Source: Alteromonadaceae bacterium
GTDB taxonomy: Bacteria; Pseudomonadota; Gammaproteobacteria; Pseudomonadales; Oleiphilaceae
DNA length: 5,208 nucleotides
Assembly: GCA_013393545.1 (NCBI GenBank)
Contig: JABXHG010000212.1
Location: 1 to 5,208 of the forward strand
Reading direction: 5' to 3'
Under the pieces are notes generated by a model. It searched no databases, was not told where the DNA came from, and saw nothing but the letters and a program-made list of their open reading frames with translations. Below, piece after piece: positions 1-5,208 of this stretch; within the stretch, counting starts at the first letter, position 1; every line of letters begins with the position of its first letter. The position numbers were made by a program, and so were the translations under genes.

Positions 1-47
1 AGTTGATCGTTAACGGTCAGATTAAACGGGGCTGCTGGCTTGGGCAC
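1..47 (-). CDS. Possible 5' end of a leftward gene, cut by the window edge
   Basis: A GTG at 45-47 opens a frame that stays open to the window edge, giving MPKPAAPFNLTVNDQ. An AGG at 56-58 lies 8 bases upstream as a modest ribosome binding site, and a perfect TATAAT lies further upstream at 83-88. Together these make a plausible promoter, leader and start for a gene continuing to the left. Fifteen residues are too few to recognise a family, and no function is proposed. The alternative is that this is simply the intergenic region downstream of the serine hydrolase, with the open frame arising by chance. Confidence 0.35.
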   Translation of the reverse strand, partial: MPKPAAPFNLTVNDQ

Positions 48-82
48 AATGGGAACCTATTCTTGCTGATCAATGAGTCCCT

Positions 83-111
83 ATTATAACCAGTATGAGT
101 CAGCGAATTAA
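83..111 (-). promoter_or_regulatory. Candidate sigma70 promoter reading leftward out of the window
   Basis: The minus strand carries a perfect TATAAT at 83-88. At a 17-base spacing the -35 would be TTAATT (106-111), which is only a half match to TTGACA. The predicted start of transcription, near 76, lies about 30 bases before the GTG at 45-47. A directly repeated ATGAGTC occurs at 73-79 and 95-101, one copy on each side of the -10, and could be an operator. The inference rests mainly on the -10 and its position just past the stop of the upstream gene. Confidence 0.35.
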
Positions 112-123
112 CCGAATGAGACA

Positions 124-1335
124 CTAGACCAGCGCTCCGTAGGTCAAGGCGCGAAGTTCCTGGCGCACTGGGTAAGCCCTTGATGGAATCAGTTGAGTCA
201 TGAAGATCAGCACCATGTCCTCGCTTGGGTCCACCATAAAGTGGGTGCCAGCTAGACCACCCCAGCCGTATTCGCCTTCCGAACCAATGGTGTGGGAGGC
301 CGGTACGTCGGTTTTTACCGAGAAGCCCAGGCCAAAGCCGCTGCCGGCGTAGGGGATTTCGCTGAAGCCACCGGTGGACATGGAGGGCAGGTCCTGGCCG
401 CCGGGCAGGTGGTTGCGGCGCATGAATTCCAGGGTTTTGCGGCCGATGATACGCTCGCCCTGGTACTCGCCCCCCTGGCAAAGGGCCTGGGCGAAACGGA
501 AGTAGTCGTCGATGGTGGAGACGAGGCCGCCGCCGCCGGAATGGAAGCGCGGAGGTTTCAGGAACTGGGAGCGGGTGGGGTCGTCCTGCAGTTTTTTTGT
601 GTCGCCCGGCTGATACAGGTAGCAGGCGGCAAAGCGTTCTTGCTGGTCCGGACGCACGTGGAAGCCGGTTTCGGTCATGCTCAGCGGTTTGAAGATGTGT
701 TCTTCAAAGTACTCGTCCAGCGGTTGGCCGGAGAGCTGTTGCACCAGATAGCCCAATACATCGGTGGAGACCGAATAGTTCCAGGCGGTGCCGGGGGAGA
801 ATTCCAGGGGCAGGTCGGCCAGCCGCTCCACCAGTTTGTCCAGGGTCAGGATCGGGCTGCCATCCAGTTTCAGTTTGCGGTAGGCCGCATCCACCGGGGT
901 GCGTTCGGTAAACCCGTAGGTCAGCCCCGAGGTGTGGGTGAACAAATCCCGGATGGTCATGGTGGTGGTCGCCGGCTCGGTTTTGAAGTCCGGGTAGTGG
1001 CCACTTTTGAACACGCGCAGGTCTTTCCAGCTCGGGATGTACTTGTGCACCGGGTCGTTGAGCAGGAATTTTCCCTGTTCGTACAGCTGCATCATGGCGA
1101 TGGCGGTGACCGGCTTGGTCATGGAATACACGCGGAAAACGGTGTCGCGCTCCATGGGTTTGTCTCGTTCCACATCCCGCCGGCCCTGGGCCTGACACCA
1201 AACGATCTGGCCGTGACGGGCCACCAGGGTGAGGGCGCCGGGCAGTTTCCCTGGCTGGACGTATTTCTCATCCAGGTGGCGGTTGATTCTTTCCAGGCGG
1301 GGTTTGGACAAACCGGCAACAACAGATTCGGACAT
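124..1335 (-). CDS. Beta-lactamase-fold serine hydrolase (family VIII esterase-like)
   Basis: This predicted 403-residue enzyme of the class C beta-lactamase / penicillin-binding-protein fold probably hydrolyses ester or amide bonds through an acyl-serine. The sequence shows the nucleophile motif S71-M-T-K74, a second motif at Y187-S-V with the catalytic Tyr, HTSGL at 134-138, a glycine-rich GGGGLVST at 267-274 and W358-G-G. The YSV and WGG forms resemble EstB/family VIII carboxylesterases more than true AmpC, which has YAN and KTG, so an esterase is likelier than a resistance enzyme. No signal peptide is visible, which suggests a cytoplasmic location. The start at 1335 is chosen because CAGGA at 1346-1350 lies 10 bases upstream. 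An in-frame ATG at 1362 abuts the U-tract of the preceding terminator and lacks a binding site. No convincing promoter of its own is visible. The substrate is unknown. Confidence 0.9.
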   Translation of the reverse strand: MSESVVAGLSKPRLERINRHLDEKYVQPGKLPGALTLVARHGQIVWCQAQGRRDVERDKPMERDTVFRVYSMTKPVTAIAMMQLYEQGKFLLNDPVHKYIPSWKDLRVFKSGHYPDFKTEPATTTMTIRDLFTHTSGLTYGFTERTPVDAAYRKLKLDGSPILTLDKLVERLADLPLEFSPGTAWNYSVSTDVLGYLVQQLSGQPLDEYFEEHIFKPLSMTETGFHVRPDQQERFAACYLYQPGDTKKLQDDPTRSQFLKPPRFHSGGGGLVSTIDDYFRFAQALCQGGEYQGERIIGRKTLEFMRRNHLPGGQDLPSMSTGGFSEIPYAGSGFGLGFSVKTDVPASHTIGSEGEYGWGGLAGTHFMVDPSEDMVLIFMTQLIPSRAYPVRQELRALTYGALV

Positions 1336-1362
1336 GGCAGCAAATTCCTGTCGATCAGGCAT

Positions 1363-1394
1363 AAAAAAAGCCCGTCTCTTTCGAGGCGGGCTTT
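1363..1394 (-). terminator. Intrinsic terminator after tRNA-Met
   Basis: On the minus strand an AAAGCCCG arm (1387-1394) pairs with CGGGCTTT (1367-1374). The stem is extended by CTC/GAG across one A-C mismatch and closed by a GAAA tetraloop (1379-1382). Seven T residues (1369-1363) follow. It starts 8 bases after the CCA end of the tRNA and should end the tRNA transcript. Read rightward it is followed by only TTTAA, so it is mainly a leftward terminator. Confidence 0.88.
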
Positions 1395-1402
1395 AACAAT
1401 AC

Positions 1403-1479
1403 TGGTAGCAAGGGGCGGAGTCGAACCGCCGACCCCAGCATTATGGGTGCTGTGCTCTAACCAACTGAGCTACCTTGCC
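1403..1479 (-). tRNA. Elongator tRNA-Met (CAU), CCA encoded
   Basis: The 77-base cloverleaf includes an encoded CCA. The acceptor arm is GGCAAGG/CCTTGCT, the D-stem GCTC/GAGC, and the anticodon stem CAGCA/TGCTG with loop CCCATAA (anticodon CAT). The variable region is GGGTC and the T-arm GGCGG/CCGCC with TTCGACT. The overall pattern matches the E. coli metT-type elongator rather than initiator tRNA, because the three consecutive G-C pairs typical of the initiator anticodon stem are absent. The first acceptor pair is a G1-U72 wobble. The gene lies downstream of ychF with its own promoter and terminator, as in the related Pseudomonas cluster. Confidence 0.97.
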
Positions 1480-1514
1480 ATTTCGCTTTGGGCATCGCCC
1501 CAAACGAGGCGCGT

Positions 1515-1543
1515 ATTTTCGGCATTTGGCCCCTGGCTGTCAA
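1515..1543 (-). promoter_or_regulatory. Sigma70 promoter of the tRNA-Met gene
   Basis: A perfect TTGACA (1538-1543) is followed after exactly 17 bases by GAAAAT (1515-1520), a four-of-six match to the -10 consensus. The next bases, ACGCGCC, form a GC-rich discriminator of the kind found at stringently controlled stable-RNA promoters. The predicted transcription start, near 1508, gives a leader of about 29 bases before the mature tRNA 5' end at 1479. Stringent control is inferred from the discriminator alone. Confidence 0.65.
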
Positions 1544-1558
1544 GGCCTTGGGGCCAAA
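1525..1558 (-). repeat. Inverted repeat between ychF and tRNA-Met
   Basis: TTTGGCCCC (1550-1558) and GGGGCCAAA (1525-1533) form a perfect 9-bp stem around a 16-base loop. The structure begins 13 bases after the ychF stop, with AT-rich sequence before it. No T-run follows on the leftward transcript, so it is not a classical intrinsic terminator. It may protect the 3' end of the ychF mRNA. The -35 hexamer of the tRNA promoter lies in the loop, and the left arm lies in that promoter's spacer. Confidence 0.6.
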
Positions 1559-1571
1559 ATTTTCTATGAAA

Positions 1572-2663
1572 TTAAACGTTAAACCGGAAGTGGATGATAT
1601 CGCCGTCCTGGACGATGTAATCCTTGCCTTCCAGGCGCCATTTTCCGGCGTCTTTGGCGCCCTGTTCGCCGTTGTATTCAACAAAATCGTCGTAGGCGAC
1701 CACTTCCGCACGAATGAAGCCGCGTTCAAAGTCGGTGTGGATCACGCCGGCTGCTTGTGGGGCGGTGGCGCCGATGCGCACGGTCCAGGCGCGGACTTCT
1801 TTTACGCCGGCGGTGAAGTAAGTCTGCAGGCCGAGCAGGTTGTAGCCGGCGCGGATAACCCGGTCCAGGCCCGGTTCTTCCATGCCCATTTCATCCAGGA
1901 ACATGGATTTCTCGTCGTCTTCCAGCTCGGAGATTTCAGCCTCCAGCTTGTTGCAGATGGGCACGACGACCGCGTTTTCTTCAGCGGCAATGGCCTGCAC
2001 CTGGTCCAGGTAAGGATTGTTCTCGAAGCCATCTTCATTAACGTTGGCAATGTACATGGTCGGCTTGACGGTCAGCAGACACAGCTCGCGGATCAGCGCC
2101 ATCTGGTCCTTGTCCAGGCCCATGCTGCGTACCGGCTTGCCTTCGTTCAGTACCGGCAGCAGTTGCTCGAACATTTCCAGCTGGGCCTTGGCTTCTTTGT
2201 CGCCGCTCTTGGCTACACGCTGAACCCGCTTGATGGCCTTCTCGACGGTGTCCAGGTCGGCCAGTGCCAGTTCGGTGTTGATAACCTCAATGTCCGAGGC
2301 CGGGTCCACCTTGTTGGAAACGTGGATTACGTTGCCGTCGTCAAAGCAGCGCACCACGTGGGCAATGGCGTCGGTCTGGCGGATGTTGGCCAGAAACTGG
2401 TTGCCCAGGCCTTCACCCTTTGAGGCGCCTTCCACCAGGCCGGCGATACCGACAAACTCCATGGCGGTTGGAACGGTCTTTTGCGGTTTGACGATCTCGG
2501 CCAGTTTATCCAGGCGCGGGTCCGGCATGGGTACCACGCCGGCGTTGGGCTCGCTGGTGCAGAACGGGAAGTTCTCCGCGCCGATGCCGGATTTGGTCAA
2601 TGCGTTGAACAGGGTAGATTTGCCGACGTTGGGAAGGCCGACAATGCCGCAGTTAAATCCCAT
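1572..2663 (-). CDS. ychF: Redox-regulated ribosome-associated ATPase YchF
   Basis: This Obg-family P-loop protein prefers ATP, associates with ribosomes and has been linked to stress and antioxidant responses in E. coli. Its 363 residues equal the E. coli length. Visible features are the P-loop GLPNVGKST at 9-17, switch I around FPFCTSEPN at 32-40, the G3 region FVGIAGLV at 70-77, NVNE at 207-210 in place of the NKxD guanine motif, the helical coiled-coil insertion in roughly 130-200, and a C-terminal TGS domain from about 281 to 363. The start is supported by AGAGG at 2670-2674, 6 bases upstream. Two positions are odd by my recollection of the family: G72 replaces the usual Asp of FVDIAGLV, and S37 replaces Ile in CTIEPN. 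The gene lies 83 bp downstream of pth, in the usual order. Confidence 0.97.
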   Translation of the reverse strand: MGFNCGIVGLPNVGKSTLFNALTKSGIGAENFPFCTSEPNAGVVPMPDPRLDKLAEIVKPQKTVPTAMEFVGIAGLVEGASKGEGLGNQFLANIRQTDAIAHVVRCFDDGNVIHVSNKVDPASDIEVINTELALADLDTVEKAIKRVQRVAKSGDKEAKAQLEMFEQLLPVLNEGKPVRSMGLDKDQMALIRELCLLTVKPTMYIANVNEDGFENNPYLDQVQAIAAEENAVVVPICNKLEAEISELEDDEKSMFLDEMGMEEPGLDRVIRAGYNLLGLQTYFTAGVKEVRAWTVRIGATAPQAAGVIHTDFERGFIRAEVVAYDDFVEYNGEQGAKDAGKWRLEGKDYIVQDGDIIHFRFNV

Positions 2664-2698
2664 GGAATGCCTCTGCTGGAACTGAAAAATTTGCGCGG

Positions 2699-2704
2699 AT
2701 TATA
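2699..2704 (-). promoter_or_regulatory. Possible -10 element upstream of ychF
   Basis: A perfect TATAAT lies in the 83-bp pth-ychF gap, 35 bases before the ychF start codon. No acceptable -35 is present at 16-18 bases (TCGCAC at 17) and there is no extended -10 TGN. ychF may therefore have a weak or activator-dependent promoter, or rely on read-through from pth. An 8-base direct repeat adjoins it. Confidence 0.25.
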
Positions 2705-2724
2705 CCGGTGTAAAGGTACCGGTG
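2703..2724. repeat. Direct repeat TACCGGTG x2 upstream of ychF
   Basis: TACCGGTG occurs at 2703-2710 and again at 2717-2724, 14 bases apart. Each copy contains the palindrome ACCGGT, so the pair can also fold as a short hairpin. No T-run follows, which argues against a terminator. The position next to the candidate -10 would suit a regulator binding site, but no protein is suggested by the sequence. Confidence 0.4.
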
Positions 2725-2746
2725 CGAGTAGGGGAGACCGTGATGC

Positions 2747-3337
2747 TCAAGCGCCCGGTTTGAAGCTGTGCAGCCGGTTCATGGCCGCGGCCAGTTTGCC
2801 GGTGGCGGCGTCTGGCAATACCCGGGTAATTTCGTCAAACACGGCGTGCAGCTCTTCGGTTTCTTTTTTACCGAGGCGGCCGAGAACATAGCCGGTGACC
2901 TTTCGGCTGTCGCCGGGGTGGTCAATGCCGATGCGCAGGCGCTGAAAATTATTGGTGCCCAGGTGGGCGATGGTGTCCCGCAGACCGTTATGGCCGCCAT
3001 GGCCGCCGCCTTTCTTGAGTTTTGCGGTGCCGGCAGGCAGGTCAAGCTCGTCGTGAGCGACCAGAATCTGTTCGGGAGAAATCTTGAAGAAGTCCGCCAG
3101 GGCTTTGATGGCAAGGCCGCTGCGGTTCATGAAGGTGCTCGGGTTGAGCAGGTGCAGGTCCAGGCCCTGCCAGTGGATGCGGGCATAGAGCCCGTGGTAC
3201 TTCTTGTCCGGCCGGAGCGTCTGGCCCGCTTCGCGGGCCAGCGCTTCGACGAACAGGGCGCCGGCGTTATGGCGGGTATTCTCGTAGTCGGGGCCTGGGT
3301 TGCCCAGACCAACGATCATGACAATATCCTGTGCCAT
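2747..3337 (-). CDS. pth: Peptidyl-tRNA hydrolase
   Basis: The enzyme cleaves the ester bond of peptidyl-tRNAs that drop off the ribosome, recycling tRNA in the cytoplasm. Its 196 residues are close to E. coli Pth (194). The expected residues are present: N13 in GLGNPG, Y18, the catalytic H23 in TRHNAG, N71 in FMNRSG, D96 in HDELD (95-99), and N117 in the [11 protein letters not shown] segment (111-121). The start at 3337 keeps the first beta-strand and has GGGGG at 3347-3351, 9 bases upstream. An internal in-frame ATG at 3317-3319 has a better-spaced AGGA at 3327-3330 and would give a 190-residue form. The gene starts 20 bp after the rplY stop with no promoter between, so the two are very probably cotranscribed. 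Confidence 0.97.
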   Translation of the reverse strand: MAQDIVMIVGLGNPGPDYENTRHNAGALFVEALAREAGQTLRPDKKYHGLYARIHWQGLDLHLLNPSTFMNRSGLAIKALADFFKISPEQILVAHDELDLPAGTAKLKKGGGHGGHNGLRDTIAHLGTNNFQRLRIGIDHPGDSRKVTGYVLGRLGKKETEELHAVFDEITRVLPDAATGKLAAAMNRLHSFKPGA

Positions 3338-3357
3338 CGCTCAGTGCCCCCGGAGGA

Positions 3358-3993
3358 TTACTCCTCGCCGCCTTCTTCGCCTTCGGCTTCTTCGTCGTCA
3401 GCCTTGGCGCCTTTCGGCTTGTGCACAGACACAACCGGCTGGTCGTGGTCTTCGCCCTGCATCAGGGCAGCGGAACGAACGCCTTCCGGCAGTTTCAGGT
3501 CGCTCAGGTGAATCACCTGGTCCATCTCAACGTCGTTCAGGTCCACTTCGATGAATTCCGGCAGGTTCTGCGGCAGACACACCACTTCCACTTCGGTCAT
3601 GTTGTGGGAAACAACACCGCCCTGGAGTTTAACAACCGGTGCGGCTTCTTCGTTCAGGAAGTGCAGCGGTACCTGTACGTGAATCTCGTGATCCTTGTCG
3701 ACGCGCTGGAAGTCAGCGTGGGTCAGGATCGGCTTGTACGGGTGACGCTGCAGATCCTTCAGGATCACGCTTTCTTTCTTGCCGTCCAGCTCGATGGTCA
3801 GAACGTGAGAGAAGAAGGCTTCGTTTTCCAGAGACTTCTTCAGCTCGTTGTGCCAGATGGCAACCGGAGTTGCGTCTTTGTCGCCACCGTAGATGATGGC
3901 CGGGATTTTACGCTCCTCGCGACGCAGGCGGCGGCTCGCACCCTTCCCCTGGTCGTCACGAGGAAATGCTTCAATTACGAATTCCTGAGACAT
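3358..3993 (-). CDS. rplY: 50S ribosomal protein bL25, two-domain CTC/TL5 form
   Basis: This large-subunit protein binds 5S rRNA in the central protuberance. Its 211 residues make it the long CTC-type form rather than the roughly 94-residue E. coli L25. An N-terminal 5S-binding domain spans roughly 1-95, with a basic GKGASRRLRR patch at 16-25. A C-terminal beta domain spans about 96-192, followed by a Lys/Ala linker and an acidic tail rich in Glu, Asp and Gly (199-211). The start at 3993 is chosen because GAGGT at 4001-4005 lies 7 bases upstream. An upstream in-frame ATG at 4014 adds seven residues (MNNEVSI) but has no matching site and would place the good Shine-Dalgarno inside the gene. The gene lies between prs and pth, separated from prs by a strong terminator. 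Confidence 0.96.
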   Translation of the reverse strand: MSQEFVIEAFPRDDQGKGASRRLRREERKIPAIIYGGDKDATPVAIWHNELKKSLENEAFFSHVLTIELDGKKESVILKDLQRHPYKPILTHADFQRVDKDHEIHVQVPLHFLNEEAAPVVKLQGGVVSHNMTEVEVVCLPQNLPEFIEVDLNDVEMDQVIHLSDLKLPEGVRSAALMQGEDHDQPVVSVHKPKGAKADDEEAEGEEGGEE

Positions 3994-4080
3994 GATACTT
4001 ACCTCGTTGTTCATCTGAGCGGCCCGCGACCAGGCGACAACACAGATGAGTTTCTGAAATGGCCGATTTTTCGGCCGACT
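3994..4080 (-). promoter_or_regulatory. rplY leader with a short hairpin
   Basis: After the prs terminator, 87 bases lead into rplY. They contain a perfect 6-bp hairpin GGCCGA/TCGGCC with a four-base loop at 4061-4076. On the leftward transcript it is followed by ATTTCAG, which is not a convincing U-tract. I see no good promoter; the best guess, TTGTCG (4035-4040) with CAGATG (4012-4017) at 17 bases, is weak. The region may hold an rplY promoter of poor consensus or a translational control structure. Neither is demonstrated by the sequence. Confidence 0.3.
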
Positions 4081-4111
4081 AAAACAATCGGGAGCCCGTG
4101 TGGGCTCCCGA
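4081..4111 (-). terminator. Intrinsic terminator downstream of prs
   Basis: A perfect 10-bp stem, TCGGGAGCCC / GGGCTCCCGA (4088-4097 with 4102-4111), closes on a four-base loop. On the minus strand it is followed by TTGTTTT (4087-4081). It starts 43 bases past the prs stop codon and should end most prs transcripts, so rplY-pth-ychF would need its own promoter or read-through. On the plus strand no T-run follows, so it acts leftward. Confidence 0.88.
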
Positions 4112-4154
4112 CCGGAAAACAGTTGTAAATCCGCCAGTTAGTGTGTCGACTGGA

Positions 4155-5105
4155 TTATACGTTCTCAAACATGGCGCTAATGGACTCTTCGTTGCTGACG
4201 CGACGAATGGACTCGGCGAGCAGCCCGGCCATGCTGACGGGGCGGATTTTATCACACTTGCTGGCCTTGTCACCCAGCGGGATGGTGTCGCACACCACCA
4301 GTTCGTCCAGATCGGAGTTGCTGATGTTGTCGATGGCCGGGCCGGACAATACCGGGTGTGTGATATAGGCAACCACGCGAGAGGCGCCGTGCTCTTTCAG
4401 CGCATTGGCTGCTTTGCACAGAGTGCCGGCGGTATCGACGATATCGTCCACCAGAATGCAGGTCTTGTCCTGCACGTCACCGATGATGTGCATCACCTGG
4501 GAAACGTTGGCTTTCGGCCGACGCTTGTCAATGATGGCCAGGTCGGCGTCGTCCAGGCGTTTGGCCACGGCGCGGGCGCGGACTACGCCACCTACGTCCG
4601 GGGAAACGACCACAAAGTTCTCAAAACGCTGGCGTTCGATGTCTTCGAGTAGAACCGGTGTGGCGTAAATGTTGTCTACCGGGATGTCGAAGAAGCCCTG
4701 GATCTGGTCAGCGTGCAGATCCACGGTCAGTACACGATCTACGCCGATACTGGAGATCATGTCCGCGACAACCTTGGCGCTGATGGCAACCCGAGTGGAG
4801 CGCACGCGGCGGGCCTGGCGGGCATAGCCATAATACGGGACAACGGCGGTGATGCGTGTGGCGGAAGCGCGGAGAAGGGCGTAGGCCATCACGATCAGTT
4901 CCATCAGGTTATCGTTGGTCGGGTAGCAGGTCGGCTGAATAATAAAGACGTCGTGACCACGAACGTTCTCGTCGATTTCGACGGTGGTTTCGCCGTCACT
5001 GAAGCGGCCGACAGTGGCCTGACCCATGGGAATATGGAGTTTCCTGGCAATATCCTGAGCAAGTTCTGGATTGGCATTGCCCGCGAAGATCATCAATTTG
5101 GACAC
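4155..5105 (-). CDS. prs: Ribose-phosphate pyrophosphokinase (PRPP synthetase)
   Basis: The enzyme transfers pyrophosphate from ATP to ribose 5-phosphate, making PRPP for purine, pyrimidine, NAD, histidine and tryptophan synthesis. Its 316 residues match class I enzymes (E. coli 315). Visible features are the N-terminal [10 protein letters not shown] (7-16), the ATP-side loop FSDGE (35-39), R96-Q97, the metal/ribose-5-P segment [11 protein letters not shown] (129-139), the flexible KRRPKAN (194-200) and the PRPP loop [12 protein letters not shown] (219-230). The GTG start at 5103-5105 is chosen because AAGGA at 5113-5117 lies 7 bases upstream and [10 protein letters not shown] aligns with known starts. 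The open frame extends upstream into tRNA-Gln, which is not coding. By recollection, A98 in place of Asp in YARQD, plus Y75 and L78, are unusual. No promoter is visible in the 52 bases before it, so cotranscription with tRNA-Gln is likely. Confidence 0.97.
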   Translation of the reverse strand: MSKLMIFAGNANPELAQDIARKLHIPMGQATVGRFSDGETTVEIDENVRGHDVFIIQPTCYPTNDNLMELIVMAYALLRASATRITAVVPYYGYARQARRVRSTRVAISAKVVADMISSIGVDRVLTVDLHADQIQGFFDIPVDNIYATPVLLEDIERQRFENFVVVSPDVGGVVRARAVAKRLDDADLAIIDKRRPKANVSQVMHIIGDVQDKTCILVDDIVDTAGTLCKAANALKEHGASRVVAYITHPVLSGPAIDNISNSDLDELVVCDTIPLGDKASKCDKIRPVSMAGLLAESIRRVSNEESISAMFENV

Positions 5106-5157
5106 GTCTGTATCCTTCTCGGTATCAGCGTTGGATTCAGAAGAACTAGAAGAAAGG

Positions 5158-5208
5158 TGGCTGGGGTGGCAGGATTCGAACCTGCGCATAGCGGGATCAA
5201 AACCCGTG
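5158..5208 (-). tRNA. tRNA-Gln (UUG), 3' part, cut by the window edge
   Basis: The minus strand shows an anticodon loop TTTTGAT (anticodon TTG), a 3' anticodon-stem strand CCCGC, variable region TATGC, T-arm GCAGG-TTCGAAT-CCTGC, the 3' acceptor strand CACCCCA, discriminator G and an encoded CCA (5158-5160). This matches bacterial tRNA-Gln. The 5' half, with the D-arm and acceptor 5' strand, lies outside the window. The visible anticodon stem has four G-C pairs and an apparent A27-C43 mismatch at its outer end. Its place just upstream of prs matches the known ispE-tRNA-Gln-prs order. Confidence 0.93.

Noticed and set aside
124..1335. AmpC-type antibiotic resistance gene
   Set aside because: SMTK fits the fold, but the YSV and WGG motifs and the lack of a signal peptide point to a cytosolic family VIII esterase-like enzyme, not a periplasmic beta-lactamase.
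1403..1479. Genomic island attachment site at tRNA-Met
   Set aside because: tRNA genes are common integration sites, but no repeated tRNA 3' end, integrase or mobility gene appears in the window.
292..1569. Long plus-strand open frame of 425 codons
   Set aside because: It is antisense to the serine hydrolase and runs through the tRNA-Met gene and its terminator. The translation has low-complexity Gly/Ala/Val/Gln composition and no recognisable motif, as expected for the complement of a GC-rich gene.
1488..2423. Plus-strand open frame of 311 codons opposite ychF
   Set aside because: The minus-strand frame is an unmistakable full-length YchF, and this frame is its complement with no domain signal.
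3331..4128. Plus-strand open frame of 265 codons opposite rplY
   Set aside because: It is antisense to bL25 and runs into the prs terminator. It has no ribosome binding site or recognisable domain.
4154..4159. TATAAT at the prs stop codon as an rplY promoter
   Set aside because: No -35 is present at a suitable distance, and transcripts starting there would meet the terminator at 4081-4111 almost at once.
5106..5189. N-terminal extension of prs starting at 5189
   Set aside because: The extension translates the tRNA-Gln gene and the spacer. The GTG at 5105 has an ideal Shine-Dalgarno and aligns with known Prs starts.
1..5208. CRISPR array, insertion sequence, toxin-antitoxin or defence system
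   Set aside because: I saw no regularly spaced repeats, transposase motifs, terminal inverted repeats or paired small genes. The content is conserved housekeeping genes plus one hydrolase.

Overview
The window looks like a conserved housekeeping region of a gammaproteobacterium. The order tRNA-Gln, prs, rplY, pth, ychF, tRNA-Met on one strand is the arrangement I know from Pseudomonas aeruginosa and its relatives. The protein sequences suggest a marine Marinobacter/Hahella/Oceanospirillales-type organism. That placement comes from recalled sequence flavour, not from a search.

Everything I can support lies on the minus strand, so the genes read from right to left. At the right edge is the 3' part of a tRNA-Gln gene. 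It is followed by prs (ribose-phosphate pyrophosphokinase, GTG start), a strong intrinsic terminator, rplY/ctc (ribosomal protein bL25 with an acidic tail), pth (peptidyl-tRNA hydrolase) and ychF (Obg-family ATPase). An elongator tRNA-Met follows with its own sigma70-type promoter and terminator. Next is a family VIII esterase / class C beta-lactamase-like serine hydrolase. At the left edge is a probable promoter and the first codons of another leftward gene.

The genes share a translation theme. Prs makes PRPP for nucleotide synthesis, bL25 binds 5S rRNA, Pth recycles peptidyl-tRNA, YchF is ribosome-associated, and two tRNA genes flank them. The serine hydrolase is an accessory neighbour separated from the block by the tRNA terminator.

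I found no new defence, mobile or otherwise undescribed system. The points most worth a second look are residue changes at positions I remember as near-invariant: Prs A98 in place of Asp, nearby Prs Y75 and L78, YchF G72 in place of the G3 Asp, and YchF S37. Each could be real divergence or sequence error. Other points are an intrinsic terminator splitting prs from rplY, a tRNA promoter whose -35 sits inside an inverted repeat, and several start-codon choices.
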